A DNA stretch of 64,000 nucleotides, taken from the NCBI GenBank assembly GCA_021647365.1, contig JAKIUW010000005.1:49154-113153 (forward strand). Direction: 5' to 3'. The notes under the pieces are model-generated. The model saw only the letters and a program-made list of their open reading frames with translations. It searched no databases and had not been told where the DNA came from. The DNA is from Cocleimonas sp. (GTDB lineage Bacteria > Pseudomonadota > Gammaproteobacteria > Thiotrichales > Thiotrichaceae). This document shows positions 25,624-35,100 of the stretch, one piece after another. Both the position numbers and the translations under genes were made by a program. The stretch's first letter is position 1. Each line of letters starts with the position of its first letter.

Positions 25624-27603
25624 ATGAATATGAATAAGTGGCTACCTATAGTCTTTAGTTCCCTGTTTCTTTTGAATGCCTGTGGAGGCGGTTCGGAAAA
25701 GGGTGGTGGAGTTGACAAAAAAAATGAATCAACCGTGACCAGTGCTCATCGCTTGCTTACACAAGCGACCTTTGGCGCAACAGAAGCAGAAATTGATCGC
25801 GTGGTTAGCATGGGCGAAAAAGCATGGATTGATGAACAATTTACTAAACACTCTGCTTATGTGAGTGACTCCGATGGTCATAAAACGCATCTTGAAAGAA
25901 CTATCGAAATTGCAGAATTGGTAGAACCATCAGTGACTTGGTCAAAAGATGGTATTTTTGGTACAGGTGGCGGTCCAATCTGGCATCTAAGAGCTAATCA
26001 GGCCTCTGCTTGGCTAGAAAATGCTTTGGGTCACCCTACAAATACAATGCATGGAAGTGATCAATTAAGGCAACGCGTTGCCTATGCATTGAGCCAGCTT
26101 ATGGTGGTTTCAATGAAAGACCCGCGTTTATATTTACGTGGAGAAAGTGTCGCTTACTACAACGATATTCTTGCAAAAAATGCTTTTGGAAGTTTCCGTG
26201 ATTTATTGGGTGAAGTTACTCGAAGTGCGACTATGGGTGTTTATTTGACCTATCAAGGTAATCAAAAAGCAAATCCTGAAAAATCTACCCGACCTGATGA
26301 AAACTTTGCACGTGAGGTTATCCAACTGTTTACGGTTGGTTTGTATGAATTAAATATTGATGGTTCTGCGAATCGAGATGGAAACCCTAATACTTATCCT
26401 GATGCAGGAATTCATCAAGTACCAACTTATACGCAAGAAGATGTGGTTGAGTTAGCCAAGGTAATGACAGGTTGGGACGTAAAAAGCAATAAATACCATT
26501 TCGGTTATACCAGTATGGGTACAGGTGAGTATGCTGCACCCATGGAGTTTTTCCCAGAGTATCATGAAGATGAGGCTGCCGAAGGTGGTGATGGCTATGT
26601 AACGGTACTCGGTAACACCTTTGCTTTGAATTCAGGTGCTGATGGTAGTGGTTTAGATGCAGCGCTTGATGTGCTGTTTAATCATCCTAATGTAGCACCT
26701 TTTGTGAGTAAACATCTGATTACAAACTTAGTGACATCAAACCCATCTTCAGCTTATGTGGCGAGAGTTGCAAAAGTATTTAATGATGATGGAAAAGGGC
26801 ATAGAGGGTATATGAAAGCCGTTGTTAGAGCTGTTCTGACTGACCCTGAAGCAAGAGATCGATCACAGCAAGGTGAAGGTTTTGGTAAAGTCAAAGAGCC
26901 ATTTTTAGTATTTACCCAACTGCTACGTGCATTTGATGTAAAACCACTTGAAGGTTGGACAGGTCCTGCAGAGCCGATAAGAGGTGATGGAAGCAAGTCT
27001 ACGGTTCATGGTATTTATAGTTATGATTCTCCAGGAGTTCATTTTGGGCAAGGTCCATTACGCTCAAAATCAGTATTTAATCACTATATGCCAGACTTTG
27101 TTCCCAATGAACGTTACTTTTCTGATAACAATTTGGTTGCACCTGAAGCCCAGATACAAACCGATGGCAATATTATTAATGTGCATAATACTCTCGCTAA
27201 CTATTTAACAGAGTTTGAGAGAAACAAAATTACCAAGGTTAGAAATAAAACCATGGCTGAGTTTTCTAAACGTTTTCAGCTTTATTCTTCACATGGCATG
27301 GTGATTAATTATGATCGTGAATTAGCAGTATTTGAAGAAGCACTGGATGGTGATACGGATGGTGACTTTAAGAATATGTCTAATGCACTGGATAAAATTA
27401 ATGCAGTTGATGCATTGATTGCTCATTTGGATAAAAAGATGCTGGGTAATACCATGTCAGATGAAGTTAGAGAGGCATTACGTTACTACCTTGTAAACTC
27501 ATCGAACTTTAGTTCAAGTAAGAAATTTGATGCGGCACTACACTTAATATCGGATGCAGTGCGTTTTATTGCAACCTCCAGTGCTTATATGGTTCAGCAA
27601 TAA
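25624..27603 (+). CDS. DUF1800 family lipoprotein
   Basis: 659 residues from ATG 25624; GTG 25612 and ATG 25630 are alternatives, none with a strong ribosome site. A lipoprotein signal ends at LLNAC before GGGS. The DUF1800 core is recognised by RLLTQATFGATEAEIDRV at the N-terminus and FAREVIQLFTVGLYELN in the middle. The family is exported and nearly always lies next to a DUF1501 gene, as here (62 bp downstream). The joint function is not established. Confidence 0.88.
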   Translation: MNMNKWLPIVFSSLFLLNACGGGSEKGGGVDKKNESTVTSAHRLLTQATFGATEAEIDRVVSMGEKAWIDEQFTKHSAYVSDSDGHKTHLERTIEIAELVEPSVTWSKDGIFGTGGGPIWHLRANQASAWLENALGHPTNTMHGSDQLRQRVAYALSQLMVVSMKDPRLYLRGESVAYYNDILAKNAFGSFRDLLGEVTRSATMGVYLTYQGNQKANPEKSTRPDENFAREVIQLFTVGLYELNIDGSANRDGNPNTYPDAGIHQVPTYTQEDVVELAKVMTGWDVKSNKYHFGYTSMGTGEYAAPMEFFPEYHEDEAAEGGDGYVTVLGNTFALNSGADGSGLDAALDVLFNHPNVAPFVSKHLITNLVTSNPSSAYVARVAKVFNDDGKGHRGYMKAVVRAVLTDPEARDRSQQGEGFGKVKEPFLVFTQLLRAFDVKPLEGWTGPAEPIRGDGSKSTVHGIYSYDSPGVHFGQGPLRSKSVFNHYMPDFVPNERYFSDNNLVAPEAQIQTDGNIINVHNTLANYLTEFERNKITKVRNKTMAEFSKRFQLYSSHGMVINYDRELAVFEEALDGDTDGDFKNMSNALDKINAVDALIAHLDKKMLGNTMSDEVREALRYYLVNSSNFSSSKKFDAALHLISDAVRFIATSSAYMVQQ

Positions 27604-27664
27604 GAAAAAACAACAAATATCATAATAAAATAATGAAAGTTAAAAGAATAAAGAGATTATTAAA

Positions 27665-29281
27665 ATGAAAAACAATAATGTAAAACGTCGTGATTTTATG
27701 AAGCTTCTTGCCGGTGGTGGTACTGCAGCAGCACTGAGTTCGGTAGGTCAATTAGCGGTAATGAGTAAAGCATCGGCAGCAGACCCTGGGCTTCCAGGTT
27801 ATAAAGCGCTGGTTTGTGTTTTCTTTCTTGGTGGTAATGATGGGTTTAATATGTTGATTCCTAGCGATGCATCACACGCAGATTATGCCGCAATTCGCGC
27901 AGCTTTAGCCGTAAAAAAGAATGACCTTGGCTTATCATCAATCAGTAGTGCCATGCACAACGGAACGATGGGCTCGGGTGCTGCAAATCTTTACGATGTT
28001 AATAAAACTCAAGCAAAGGCGTATACAAAAGGCTTTTATGATTTATCATCAAAAGGAATGAATATTGGTGTAAATGGTGTTATGCCAGAGTTTGCACAGT
28101 TGATACATGATAATAAACTTTCTGTGATTGCGAACTGTGGCAATATGGTTGCACCTGTAACTAGGCAAGAAATAAAAGATGGTACAGCCAAGTTACAGTT
28201 GAAACTTCCACTATTCTTGTTCGCTCATAACCATCAACAAAGAGAACTTCAAACAGGTGAAGCACATAGAATTGGTGCATTAGGTTGGGCAGGTAAAATT
28301 GCAGATGCATGGCAGGGCATTAATAACAACTCTCCCATAGGTTTGAATATTTCATACTCAGGTAACAATAGAATGTTAATGGGTGAGAAGACTAGCGCAT
28401 TGGTTTTAAGTCCTGGAAAGCCAATCTCTTTCAGGGAGATGCGACCTAATACTGATAGTTACAATCAAGAGCGTCGAGCACTTTTTCAAGAATTAATTAA
28501 AATAGGTAAACGTGCGAGTAATTTTGAGCGTTTAGAAGCGACTTTATTGGATCGCTCACAAACAAATTTTGAAGCATTAGCAACCGCATGGGAAAACAAT
28601 ACGATTGACTATGCAGCAAAAGGCCCTTATGGCGAAGATTTATTCTCAGTGCCAACCCCTGCACAATTAAGCTTTAACGATAAGTTGTCAGGTGCATTTA
28701 TCAAACGAATGGACACCGTTGCTAAAATGGTGGATATGGGCGCAAAAGATGCTTTTCAAACAGGTAACTATCAGCGACAAATATTTTTTGTTGGCGTAGG
28801 CGGTTTTGATACCCATGCTAATCAAGCGAATAGTCATTCAAAGTTGATGCGTGAATTGAGCCTAGGTTTGTGGAAATTCCAAAAGGCGATGGAAGAATTA
28901 GGTCATGCTGAAAAAGTGACAACTTTCTCTATGTCTGATTTTGGACGTACTTTGAGTGTTAACGCAGGTCTGGGAACGGATCATGCGTGGGGTTCTAACC
29001 ACTTTGTTATGGGTGGCGCTGGAAGTAAAACATCAGGCACTTTAAATGGTGGCAAGATGTTTGGAACATTTCCAAACTTAACGCCAAATGGTCCTGATGA
29101 TTATAGTGATAAAGGGCGTATGATACCAACAACATCACAAGACCAGATTAATGCCAGTATTTGTGAATGGTTTGGTGTGGAGCAGTCGCTTATATCAGAG
29201 TTATTCCCTAATCTTGCTAACTTTGAGAAAACTCAGGGTGATACAAAAAGCGCTTACCTTAAAGATTTATTTGTATCATAA
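27665..29281 (+). CDS. DUF1501 family Tat-exported protein
   Basis: 538 residues. Twin-arginine signal KRRDFMKLLAGG (R8, R9) with a hydrophobic stretch to about 38, so it is folded before export. DUF1501 features are VCVFFLGGNDGFNMLIP near 50 and the late FFVGVGGFDTHANQ and FSMSDFGRTL...TDHAWGSNHFVMGG. These resemble the metal-binding arrangement of the alkaline phosphatase/sulfatase superfamily. Paired with the upstream DUF1800 gene. A strong hairpin terminator follows, so the two form a unit. Confidence 0.9.
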   Translation: MKNNNVKRRDFMKLLAGGGTAAALSSVGQLAVMSKASAADPGLPGYKALVCVFFLGGNDGFNMLIPSDASHADYAAIRAALAVKKNDLGLSSISSAMHNGTMGSGAANLYDVNKTQAKAYTKGFYDLSSKGMNIGVNGVMPEFAQLIHDNKLSVIANCGNMVAPVTRQEIKDGTAKLQLKLPLFLFAHNHQQRELQTGEAHRIGALGWAGKIADAWQGINNNSPIGLNISYSGNNRMLMGEKTSALVLSPGKPISFREMRPNTDSYNQERRALFQELIKIGKRASNFERLEATLLDRSQTNFEALATAWENNTIDYAAKGPYGEDLFSVPTPAQLSFNDKLSGAFIKRMDTVAKMVDMGAKDAFQTGNYQRQIFFVGVGGFDTHANQANSHSKLMRELSLGLWKFQKAMEELGHAEKVTTFSMSDFGRTLSVNAGLGTDHAWGSNHFVMGGAGSKTSGTLNGGKMFGTFPNLTPNGPDDYSDKGRMIPTTSQDQINASICEWFGVEQSLISELFPNLANFEKTQGDTKSAYLKDLFVS

Positions 29282-29304
29282 ATTGTAGTTGTATGCATTA
29301 AAGT

Positions 29305-29339
29305 ACGAAAGGAGATATTAAATATCTCCTTTCGTTTTT
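29305..29339 (+). terminator. Rho-independent terminator after DUF1501 gene
   Basis: Perfect 15-bp stem ACGAAAGGAGATATT/AATATCTCCTTTCGT, followed by T residues. Confidence 0.88.
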
Positions 29340-29365
29340 CTGTGAAAAGCTTTTAAAAAAATATA

Positions 29366-29390
29366 TCATGTAAAAGTGGGGGGGTGTGCT
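29366..29390 (+). repeat. C7 repeat, single arm
   Basis: ATCATGTAAAAGTG-G6-TGTGCT, between the DUF1501 terminator and murJ. Confidence 0.95.
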
Positions 29391-29461
29391 TTAATACTAT
29401 TCTATCGTTTGCATAAGCACTGAGCGATAATATATTTTCTTAAAGGTTTTTGGATAAATTA

Positions 29462-31042
29462 ATGGGCAAACTGCTTCGCTCGGGCGCGGTTATTAGCGCA
29501 ATGACTATGATTTCTCGTGTACTGGGTTTGGTGCGTGATTTAGTCTTCGCCAATTATTTCTTGATTGGTGGTATATCTGATGCCTTTTTTGCGGCATTTC
29601 GTATTCCTAATTTACTGCGTCGTTTGGTGGCTGAAGGTGCATTCTCTTTAGCGTTTGTGCCTGTGTTGGTTGAGTATAAAGAAACGCGAAGCAAAGAAGC
29701 GTTGCACGATTTACTTGATCATGTGGCGGGTATGCTTGGCATAATTTTGCTGGTGATTTCTATTGTGGGTGTTATCGCCGCGCCTATCATCATGTTTATT
29801 TTCACCCCTGGTTTTGATAGTAAGCCTGATGCGCGACCTGAACTTGCGGTTGATTTACTACGCATTACCTTCCCTTATATTTTCTTTATTTCCTTGTCTG
29901 CTTTAGCGGGCGGTATTCTCAATACTTACAAGCGTTTTGCGGTGCCAGCATTTACGCCTGTGTTACTCAACGTAACATTATTGATCAGCATTATTTGGAT
30001 TTCACCGTATTTTGATGAGCCAATCAAAGCGGTCGCTTGGGGTGTGTTGATTGGTGGAATAGTCCAATTAGCCTTTCAAATACCTGCACTTTATAAGATT
30101 GGCATGATTCCCAAGTTGAAATTTAAACGCAGCCATCAAGGTGTTAAGCATGTGATGAAGTTGATGGTGCCTGCCTTGTTAGGCTCGTCTGTCGCACAAA
30201 TCAATCTTTTATTGAATACTTTAATCGCCTCGTTTTTAACGGTGGGTAGTATGAGTTGGTTGTACTATTCTGATCGTTTTGTTGAGCTGCCCTTGGCTAT
30301 TATTGGTGTGGCGATTGGTACGGTTATCTTGCCAAAACTATCGGGTGATCATGCTAATAAAGATCCTGAAAAATTCTCATCAACGCTCGATTCAGCCATT
30401 CGCATCGCTTTAATGATAGGCATACCTGCCATGGTAGGTTTAATCATGTTGGCAAAACCTATTATGGCATTTGCCTTGGATAACGGCGTGAATGGTTGGC
30501 ATGACGTTGAAATGTCGAGCATGAGTTTGATGACTTATGCGCTGGGTTTACCTGCGTTTATTTTAGTGAAAGTTTTAGCGCCTGGTTTTTACTCGCGCCA
30601 AGATACTAAAACACCTGTAAGAATCGGTATTATTTCGGTGTTGAGTAATATTGTTCTAAGCGCTTTGATTGTCTACCCTTGGTACAAGCTTGGCTACATT
30701 GGCCCACATGCGGGTTTGGCTTTTGCGGTTGCAATGGCAGGCTATATCAATGCGGGTATGTTGTATTATCAACTCAAAAAACAGGGCATTTACTTTCATC
30801 AAAAAGGGAGCGCGAGCCAAAAAGAAAGCGCTAGGCTTTGGGTAAGGGATTTATTTCGTATTGGTGTGGCGCTTATCGTAATGGCAGCAGTTCTTTGGTG
30901 GTTAACCCCTGCGGATAGCTGGTGGCAAGGTGCAACAATGTGGACAAAAGTAGGGCATTTATTAGCCTTAGTTGTACTGGCAGTGATGGCTTATTTTGGT
31001 GCTTTGTTTTTATTGGGTGTGCGTAAGCAGCATATTGTGTAG
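29462..31042 (+). CDS. murJ: Lipid II flippase MurJ
   Basis: Flips lipid II across the inner membrane for peptidoglycan synthesis. 526 residues from ATG 29462, where the family start (MGKLLRSGAVISAMTMISRVLGLVRD) is found; TTG 29450 is a less likely start. About fourteen membrane segments. Conserved features include SDAFFAAFRIPNLLRRLVAEGAFSLAFVPV and the FYSRQDTKTPVRIG loop. In many gammaproteobacteria murJ neighbours rpsT and ribF; here it stands alone. A C7 arm follows 20 bp after the stop. Confidence 0.96.
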   Translation: MGKLLRSGAVISAMTMISRVLGLVRDLVFANYFLIGGISDAFFAAFRIPNLLRRLVAEGAFSLAFVPVLVEYKETRSKEALHDLLDHVAGMLGIILLVISIVGVIAAPIIMFIFTPGFDSKPDARPELAVDLLRITFPYIFFISLSALAGGILNTYKRFAVPAFTPVLLNVTLLISIIWISPYFDEPIKAVAWGVLIGGIVQLAFQIPALYKIGMIPKLKFKRSHQGVKHVMKLMVPALLGSSVAQINLLLNTLIASFLTVGSMSWLYYSDRFVELPLAIIGVAIGTVILPKLSGDHANKDPEKFSSTLDSAIRIALMIGIPAMVGLIMLAKPIMAFALDNGVNGWHDVEMSSMSLMTYALGLPAFILVKVLAPGFYSRQDTKTPVRIGIISVLSNIVLSALIVYPWYKLGYIGPHAGLAFAVAMAGYINAGMLYYQLKKQGIYFHQKGSASQKESARLWVRDLFRIGVALIVMAAVLWWLTPADSWWQGATMWTKVGHLLALVVLAVMAYFGALFLLGVRKQHIV

Positions 31043-31062
31043 CTGTGTAACGGTTTATAAAA

Positions 31063-31091
31063 CATCATGTAAAAGTGGGGGGGTGTGCTTC
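31063..31091 (+). repeat. C7 repeat, single arm
   Basis: Full consensus CATCATG...GTGTGCTTC between the convergent murJ and DUF11 genes. Confidence 0.95.
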
Positions 31092-31113
31092 TCTATATGA
31101 GTGATTATGAATT

Positions 31114-32127
31114 CTATTTAACTTTTACTCGGAATTTTATTTGGAAGGAAGGATCACCCGATCCGCTTGATGCCAAGAATGTCCCTTGGGGCGTAACTTG
31201 CATATTCCCCCCTGAATCACTGAGAGCCGCCACAGCATTTAAACCGCTAGTATTGTTTAGAAATTGCAATGAGCTAGCGACGTAGTCTGTATCAGGCGGA
31301 ATCGAATCGTTAATAATAATTGAGTTTGCATCCGCTGTACCCAGTCCTGAATTTGTTACCGTGATGGTATATTCCAGTGTTGCTCCAGGGATTCGTTTTG
31401 GGTTACTGACATTCACACCATCATTAATAATATTAGATGTTTTTTGAATGGAGAGATGTGGCAAGTTGATACACGCACCACTACAACTGGTATAAGTGAG
31501 GTCTTGAAAAGACCAGCCATTGGTTGTTCTATACCAAAGTCTTACATAAACTGTACTACCATTTGTGGGCAACCCCGAAACAGTTACCTGTGTTGCAGTT
31601 CCTTGTGATGAGGCGTAAATACTATTATTGCCAACGCTTGTCCCCACATATAAATACCATTCAAGCACACTAATATTAGTCGCTTGCCAATGAAAAGTTT
31701 TGTATGACTCAAGGAATGTACTGCCATCAACAGGGTCTGTCATTGTGATATTAGGCACTGATGAGGCACATGAGTTACAAGCTGTGTAGGTAACATCTAT
31801 ACGATTCCAAAATGTTGTGCGATACCACAAACGAAAATATAGGGTACTTCCATCAGTAGGTAGACCAGAAATAGTGGTACTCGTATTAAGACCTTGTGAA
31901 CCTGCAAAAATATCAACACTACCCACACCTGTGGTACCTAAATATACATACCACTCATTAATACCTGCAGTACCATTAGCACCCCATGTAAATGTTTGCG
32001 TTGATTGTGTAAGCGTACTACCTGCGGTAGGTGAGGTCATTACAGGAGCGGCGCTAGCTGTTGAAAATGGTACGGTTAGCAATAAAACCAATAAGAATAG
32101 CTGTATTATTGAAGTAAGCAGCCTCAT
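31114..32127 (-). CDS. Exported protein with two Ig-like repeats and a DUF11 domain
   Basis: 337 residues with a signal peptide (about 1-26, cleavage after ASA). Two tandem repeats of about 95 residues follow (SPTAGSTLTQSTQTFTWGA and DPVDGSTFLESYKTFHWQA, each ending YFRLWYRTT- or YVRLWYRTT-like and then a CxxC/CSGAC pair). A DUF11 domain comes next from about 235 (LSIQKTSN, then PGATLEYTITVTNSG). DUF11 domains are Ig-like folds of surface proteins. It starts 3 bp after the stop of the 1744-residue barrel protein, so they are tightly coupled. Last gene of the five-gene DUF11 run. A surface-structure role is inferred. Confidence 0.78.
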   Translation of the reverse strand: MRLLTSIIQLFLLVLLLTVPFSTASAAPVMTSPTAGSTLTQSTQTFTWGANGTAGINEWYVYLGTTGVGSVDIFAGSQGLNTSTTISGLPTDGSTLYFRLWYRTTFWNRIDVTYTACNSCASSVPNITMTDPVDGSTFLESYKTFHWQATNISVLEWYLYVGTSVGNNSIYASSQGTATQVTVSGLPTNGSTVYVRLWYRTTNGWSFQDLTYTSCSGACINLPHLSIQKTSNIINDGVNVSNPKRIPGATLEYTITVTNSGLGTADANSIIINDSIPPDTDYVASSLQFLNNTSGLNAVAALSDSGGNMQVTPQGTFLASSGSGDPSFQIKFRVKVK

Positions 32128-32130
32128 GGT

Positions 32131-35100
32131 TTACTGCTTATCACTTGTTGCTTTTGATTGTGTCTGTTTGCTTCCTTCGTCATTCGGTAAACGGCGAATA
32201 GGTAAGTCCTTACCAGAAAAACTATCCTGATCAAACTTATACTCAAAGCTTAAGAAAGCACCTTTGCGTTTGTAATTATTATCATCAAAATCATCATCAT
32301 CAAAGCCTTCAAAGTTGTAGCCAGCTTCTACCCTTGCATTTTTAGCAGGCGTTACTCCAACAGAAACACCTGCAACAGTTTCTATTGTATCGCCAGACCA
32401 GTCGTGTAGATAGCCAGCTCGTGCGCCAACATCCCACATTTTACTGATGTCGCGGCGGATTTCTATCGTAGCTGTATCAATAGTTGTTTTATGCTTGGTT
32501 TGTTCGCTGGTGCTTATCACATGTTTAATGCCGTGATGGAGGCTGAGCTGAGTTTTCTTATTAAGTTGACGGTTGTAGTGCATATTGTGAACTACTTTTT
32601 TCGTGAGTGTATTCGTTGCATCAAGACCCGTTACGTTAGATTTATCATCGATTAAATCAAGACGACTAAAGAAGACAAAGTCTTTTTCTTTGGGGTGCCA
32701 TGCTGTTCCAATACTGAGCTTGGTTGTCTTTTCGAAATTACCTAGGTTATCTTCACTCTCGTTATAATCAAATTTAGCACTGACTTGCTTGCCATTTTTT
32801 AGTTGGTGGATAAGCCCTAAGTTAAGATTAGTTTTATCGGTAATATCACCTTCGCGAAGTTCAAAACGACCTGACCAACTCCAATCTTTTATTTGTGAAC
32901 CCATGCCCACAGAGAACGCAGTGTAGTCATCGCGTTGCGAGCCTTGTACTTCTGGCTCATTTTCATTGAAACGTTTTTGTGTACCCTTAATGGTTCTTGC
33001 ATGATCAATACTAATATCAGCATGGAGATATTTAGATATTTTTACACGTTGGCTAAGTCCAAGTGTGGCGTAATCACGTTGACCTTGGTCAGTACGTTCT
33101 TTGGTGTAGGTTGTTTTGGCTTTTGCACCTTTCCAAAGCGATTGACTTACGCCTAGGCGCGAGCTTTGTGTTTTTATTTTACTATTTGCTGAGTCAGTAT
33201 CGGTTATCTCATGTTCTGCAAAAACAGTCATACCTTCTGTGATTTTAATATCCACGCCGATGGTTTTACGATTTGGGCTACGTTCTTCTATGCCAGAACT
33301 GCTAGAAGAATTTATGTTTTCTTCCATATTGGCTCGGTAAGTTACCTTGCCACTTTTAGTGGTATAGCTTCCACCAACAAGAATTGTGTCGTTTGTGACT
33401 GTTTTATGAACACCAGCATCGGTCAACTTTTCTTTGCTATGACGTAAACCAGCACTAAGCTCAACTTGCTCATGTCTGTGTTTAACACCGATTTCAGCTA
33501 ACTGTCTTTTATTACTATTACTAAGGTTATCCTGCTGTGAAATTTCAGCATTAATACTGGTTTTATCATTAACTTTGTAATCAACTTCTGCACCAATTTT
33601 CTTTGTGCCGCTTTCACTGGCTTGCGAATCAATACCAAAGTTTTCACCTTGCTTGCGATAGAATAGGCGTGCTTCCATATTGGCAATTTGTTTTTCTAGC
33701 TCAAGTATTTCAGCATTGACTGGATTATGTTGGCTTTTGGCCGTCTTTGATTGGGCAATTTCTGCACGTATCTCAGTGTCTTTAGTGATTTTGTAGCGCG
33801 CATCAATAGCAACTAATGAATCATCTTTTGATTTGTCTTTACCTACATGAATGGCGCTCAAGCCTACTTCTAATTTGTCATTGTCTGTTGTTACAGCAAC
33901 GCGCCCACCTGCTACTATTTCTTTGTTATTGCCCGTTTCACTATCATAATCAACGATAATCAGTTGTGGATTGAAGTTACGATCACGTCCTGTAACTGGG
34001 AATTTGAAGAATAGGGTGCCTGCATCATAATCAATATCGTAATCTTGATAACGCGATAATGTACGGCTTTGGATGATCTGCTCAGAATGAAAACGATCAC
34101 GCACTTCAATTTTAATTGTTTCACTGTTAGGTACGATGCCAGCGCTTAAATGGTATAGACCAGATGTCCCATCACCCGGGATTTCTTCATGATGATGGCT
34201 GTTGCTTGTTTCACTGATAAATGCGTTATAGCTATAGCGTTTGCCTTTGTACTCTGATTTTAAGCCGTTTAAAGTACGCTCGTACTTGGCTAGTTCTGTG
34301 ACAGATAAGCCAGTATTAAAATCACCAAATACCGTGTAGAAATTATCTTTCTCAATTTTTAGGTAGAGCTTGCGCGAGCTAGGTGCATTGTATTGATTAT
34401 TACTGTTGTCAGCATAAATTGTGTACCAAGCATCAGGGTCAATATTACCATTGAGCTGAGAGCCAACTTCTTGTTTCGCCTTATGGGTATCGTACGCTAC
34501 TGTTAATAGGTATTTACCTTTAACCTGTCCTTTTGCATAGAATGCTAAACGACCACGTTTGTAGAAATCATCAGATTTATTCAAATCAGTTAATGTTTTC
34601 ATATTGCCGCTAACGGTTTTGTGAGCAATTGTGCCTTCGGCAAGTCCAACTAGAATCCAGTCACGAAGTTGGGGTTTTAACCATGCTTTGATTGTATTAT
34701 TTGAGGATTTTCTGTTCCTGTTGACGCGGTTTGTAGATGTTGAAAACTTTACTGTAAGCTCTACCTCACCTGATTGAGTTGTTGGATTTAATTCAATTCT
34801 GGCGATACCATTTTCTTCAATGTGATATTTATAGTTACCTGCAAGTGACTCATTGAGATTCAAAACATCCTTGGTCTCGCTTAATGTTTTAACTTGGAAC
34901 GGGCCTTTTCCAAGGCTAAAGTAACCGTGTGTATTGGCGCGCATGGGGAAGCCATCTTCATCTTTAATGCGTAGCGCAATGACAGGAATAGTTTTTCCAT
35001 CGGCAATCAATACTGATTCTTCAGGTAAAAATTCAGCACTAGCTGGTTCACCTGAGAAGTGAATGGTACGTGTTTTTCTGGCTATTTCTTTTCCAGATTT

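Noticed and set aside
31085..31285. Plus-strand ORF of 66 codons after murJ
   Set aside because: It begins in a C7 arm and continues over the opposite strand of a DUF11 domain.
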